This document shows positions 63,301 through 64,000 of a DNA stretch of 64,000 nt, one piece after another (the first letter of the stretch is position 1; each line of letters opens with the position of its first letter). The DNA lies in NCBI GenBank assembly GCA_019448385.1, contig JAGTXO010000015.1, forward strand, positions 682,001 through 746,000, written 5' to 3'. The notes beneath the pieces were generated by a model, which was not told the origin of the DNA, searched no databases, and saw only the letters and a program-made list of their open reading frames with translations. The DNA comes from Diacronema lutheri. Lineage: Eukaryota; Haptophyta; Pavlovophyceae; Pavlovales; Pavlovaceae. The translations under genes and the position numbers were made by a program.

Positions 63301-64000
63301 CGCACGCTGCCGCCCTCGAGCTCGAGCTGGGCGAGGCCGAGTTGTGCTACTACCAGCCGCACGTTCTAAGCGTCTACCGGCACGTGCGCGAGGGCGTGCT
63401 CGGCGCGCTCGTCGGCGGCGCGGCGCGCTCGGTCGCCGACGCGGCGCGCGGCGCGCTCGAGGCGGAGCTGGCAGGCGGCAATGGGGGCGTGCAACTTAGC
63501 GTGCGCACGGCCGCCGCGCGCCTCTTCGTACCGACCGATGTGCAGTGCGAGGAGGGGCTGAGCTGCACGATGGCGGCGCTAACACTCGACCACAGCACCG
63601 CGCGTGCGCAGGATGGCGTTCGTTGCGACGCGCTCGTGCGGATCTGCGCGCGCGCCCTCGCAGTCAGCGCCGTCACCGCCGCGCGCACCGCCGCGCGCTC
63701 TGCCGCGCGCGCCGCCGCGCGCACGCGCATGCCGGCCGCGGCCTTGCGACACGGCAGCCGGCCGGTGCCGTCGGCGGACGGGCCAGGCACGCGCGAGGAG
63801 CTGATGCTGCGGCACGTCGATCTGACCACGGACGTGCGCATGCCGATCGCGTCAGCGCCGGCGGGCGCCGAGCGCGCGCGCGCCGACGACGGACGAGCGG
63901 CTGTGCACGGCGCGCGTGCGCAGCGCCCGGCCGTGTGGGCGCGCGCGGAAAGTCGAGCGGGAGGCGCCGAGCTCGAGGTGAGCGCGCGCAGCCTGCTCAT
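58674..64000 (+). CDS. VPS13: VPS13-family bridge-like lipid transfer protein (5' part)
   Basis: Exon 1 58674-60277 and exon 2 60554 to the right edge (no stop): at least 1683 residues. The intron 60278-60553 begins GTGCGA. The N-terminal chorein domain is clear: MLQSLALALLERALGKYVKG, LDSGSLEVAILSGQVVLRAL, ELKHEALFELGLPVHVQAGF, IGRVEVTLPWARLGSEPIRV, then LLSKMLANVELTLDSIHLRY-ED as in the family. Later parts have typical beta-rich RBG-like stretches (MHVEVDICAPTLLLPA, DSFSLCLLGVGAAL) broken by Gly/Asp-rich inserts. VPS13 forms a hydrophobic groove that carries phospholipids between organelles. I start at 58674 because the family begins with this Met; 58626 would add 16 residues. Confidence 0.88.
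60261..60390. repeat. Triplicated splice-donor unit with poly(C) in the VPS13 intron
   Basis: GCACGTTGCCACCTGGGTGC followed by GACC and poly(C) occurs three times (near 60261, 60307 and 60366), separated by C runs of about 23 and 35. The unit contains the last exon bases and the donor GTGCGA. Confidence 0.85.

Overview
The window is nuclear DNA of a unicellular eukaryote, not a prokaryote. Genes are split by short spliceosomal introns (about 75 to 475 bases). The products are eukaryotic: coatomer delta, the SNARE USE1, VPS13, TBCCD1, the axonemal protein DRC9/IQCG, mitochondrial holocytochrome c synthase, PDAT and a nuclear JAMM deubiquitinase. The DNA is extremely GC-rich by eye, with many poly(C)/poly(G) runs. 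DRC9 and TBCCD1 point to a flagellated cell. PDAT, a Copia element, Sel1/MYND proteins and GC-AG introns fit a small-genome alga; a haptophyte (for example a pavlovophyte) is a guess, not shown by the sequence.

Region 1 (1-8.6 kb): one minus-strand coding block runs from 8638 to beyond the left edge. It has an N-terminal Ulp1/C48-like cysteine peptidase domain, an unassigned central domain, a membrane segment and a coiled coil. A single in-frame TAG (4657-4659) follows, then 1552 further open codons without an early ATG that hold a second C48-like domain with the same catalytic spacing.

Region 2 (8.6-21.9 kb) is rich in mobile elements: a LINE endonuclease fragment, a minus-strand USP-type deubiquitinase-like gene, a decayed PIF1-like helicase, a perfect 86-bp inverted-repeat foldback element and a 5'-truncated, frameshifted Ty1/Copia retrotransposon with the start of its 3' LTR.

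Region 3 (21.9-51.7 kb) is a tightly packed host gene block on both strands: MFS transporter (-), papain-like protease fused to an SRCR domain and membrane anchor (+), TBCCD1 (-), DRC9/IQCG (-), CLC Cl-/H+ exchanger (+), two unknown genes (-,+), PDAT (-), a fucosyltransferase-like glycosyltransferase (-), holocytochrome c synthase (+), USE1 (-), coatomer delta (+), a MYSM1-like JAMM protease (-) and RSL1D1 (+). Many neighbours are 25 to 120 bases apart. USE1 and coatomer delta, both in Golgi-ER traffic, share a 120-bp divergent promoter.

Region 4 (51.76-58.08 kb) is a tandem duplication of about 3 kb. Each copy carries a divergent pair: an unknown minus-strand gene and a Sel1-repeat/MYND protein. 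Copy A has the intact Sel1/MYND gene; copy B has the better-preserved minus-strand gene, and its Sel1/MYND frame has three TAG stops.

Region 5 (58.67 kb to the right edge) is the 5' part of a VPS13-family lipid transfer protein.

Across 24 introns inferred from protein continuity, 21 start with GT and 16 of these with GTGCGN. Three others start with GC.
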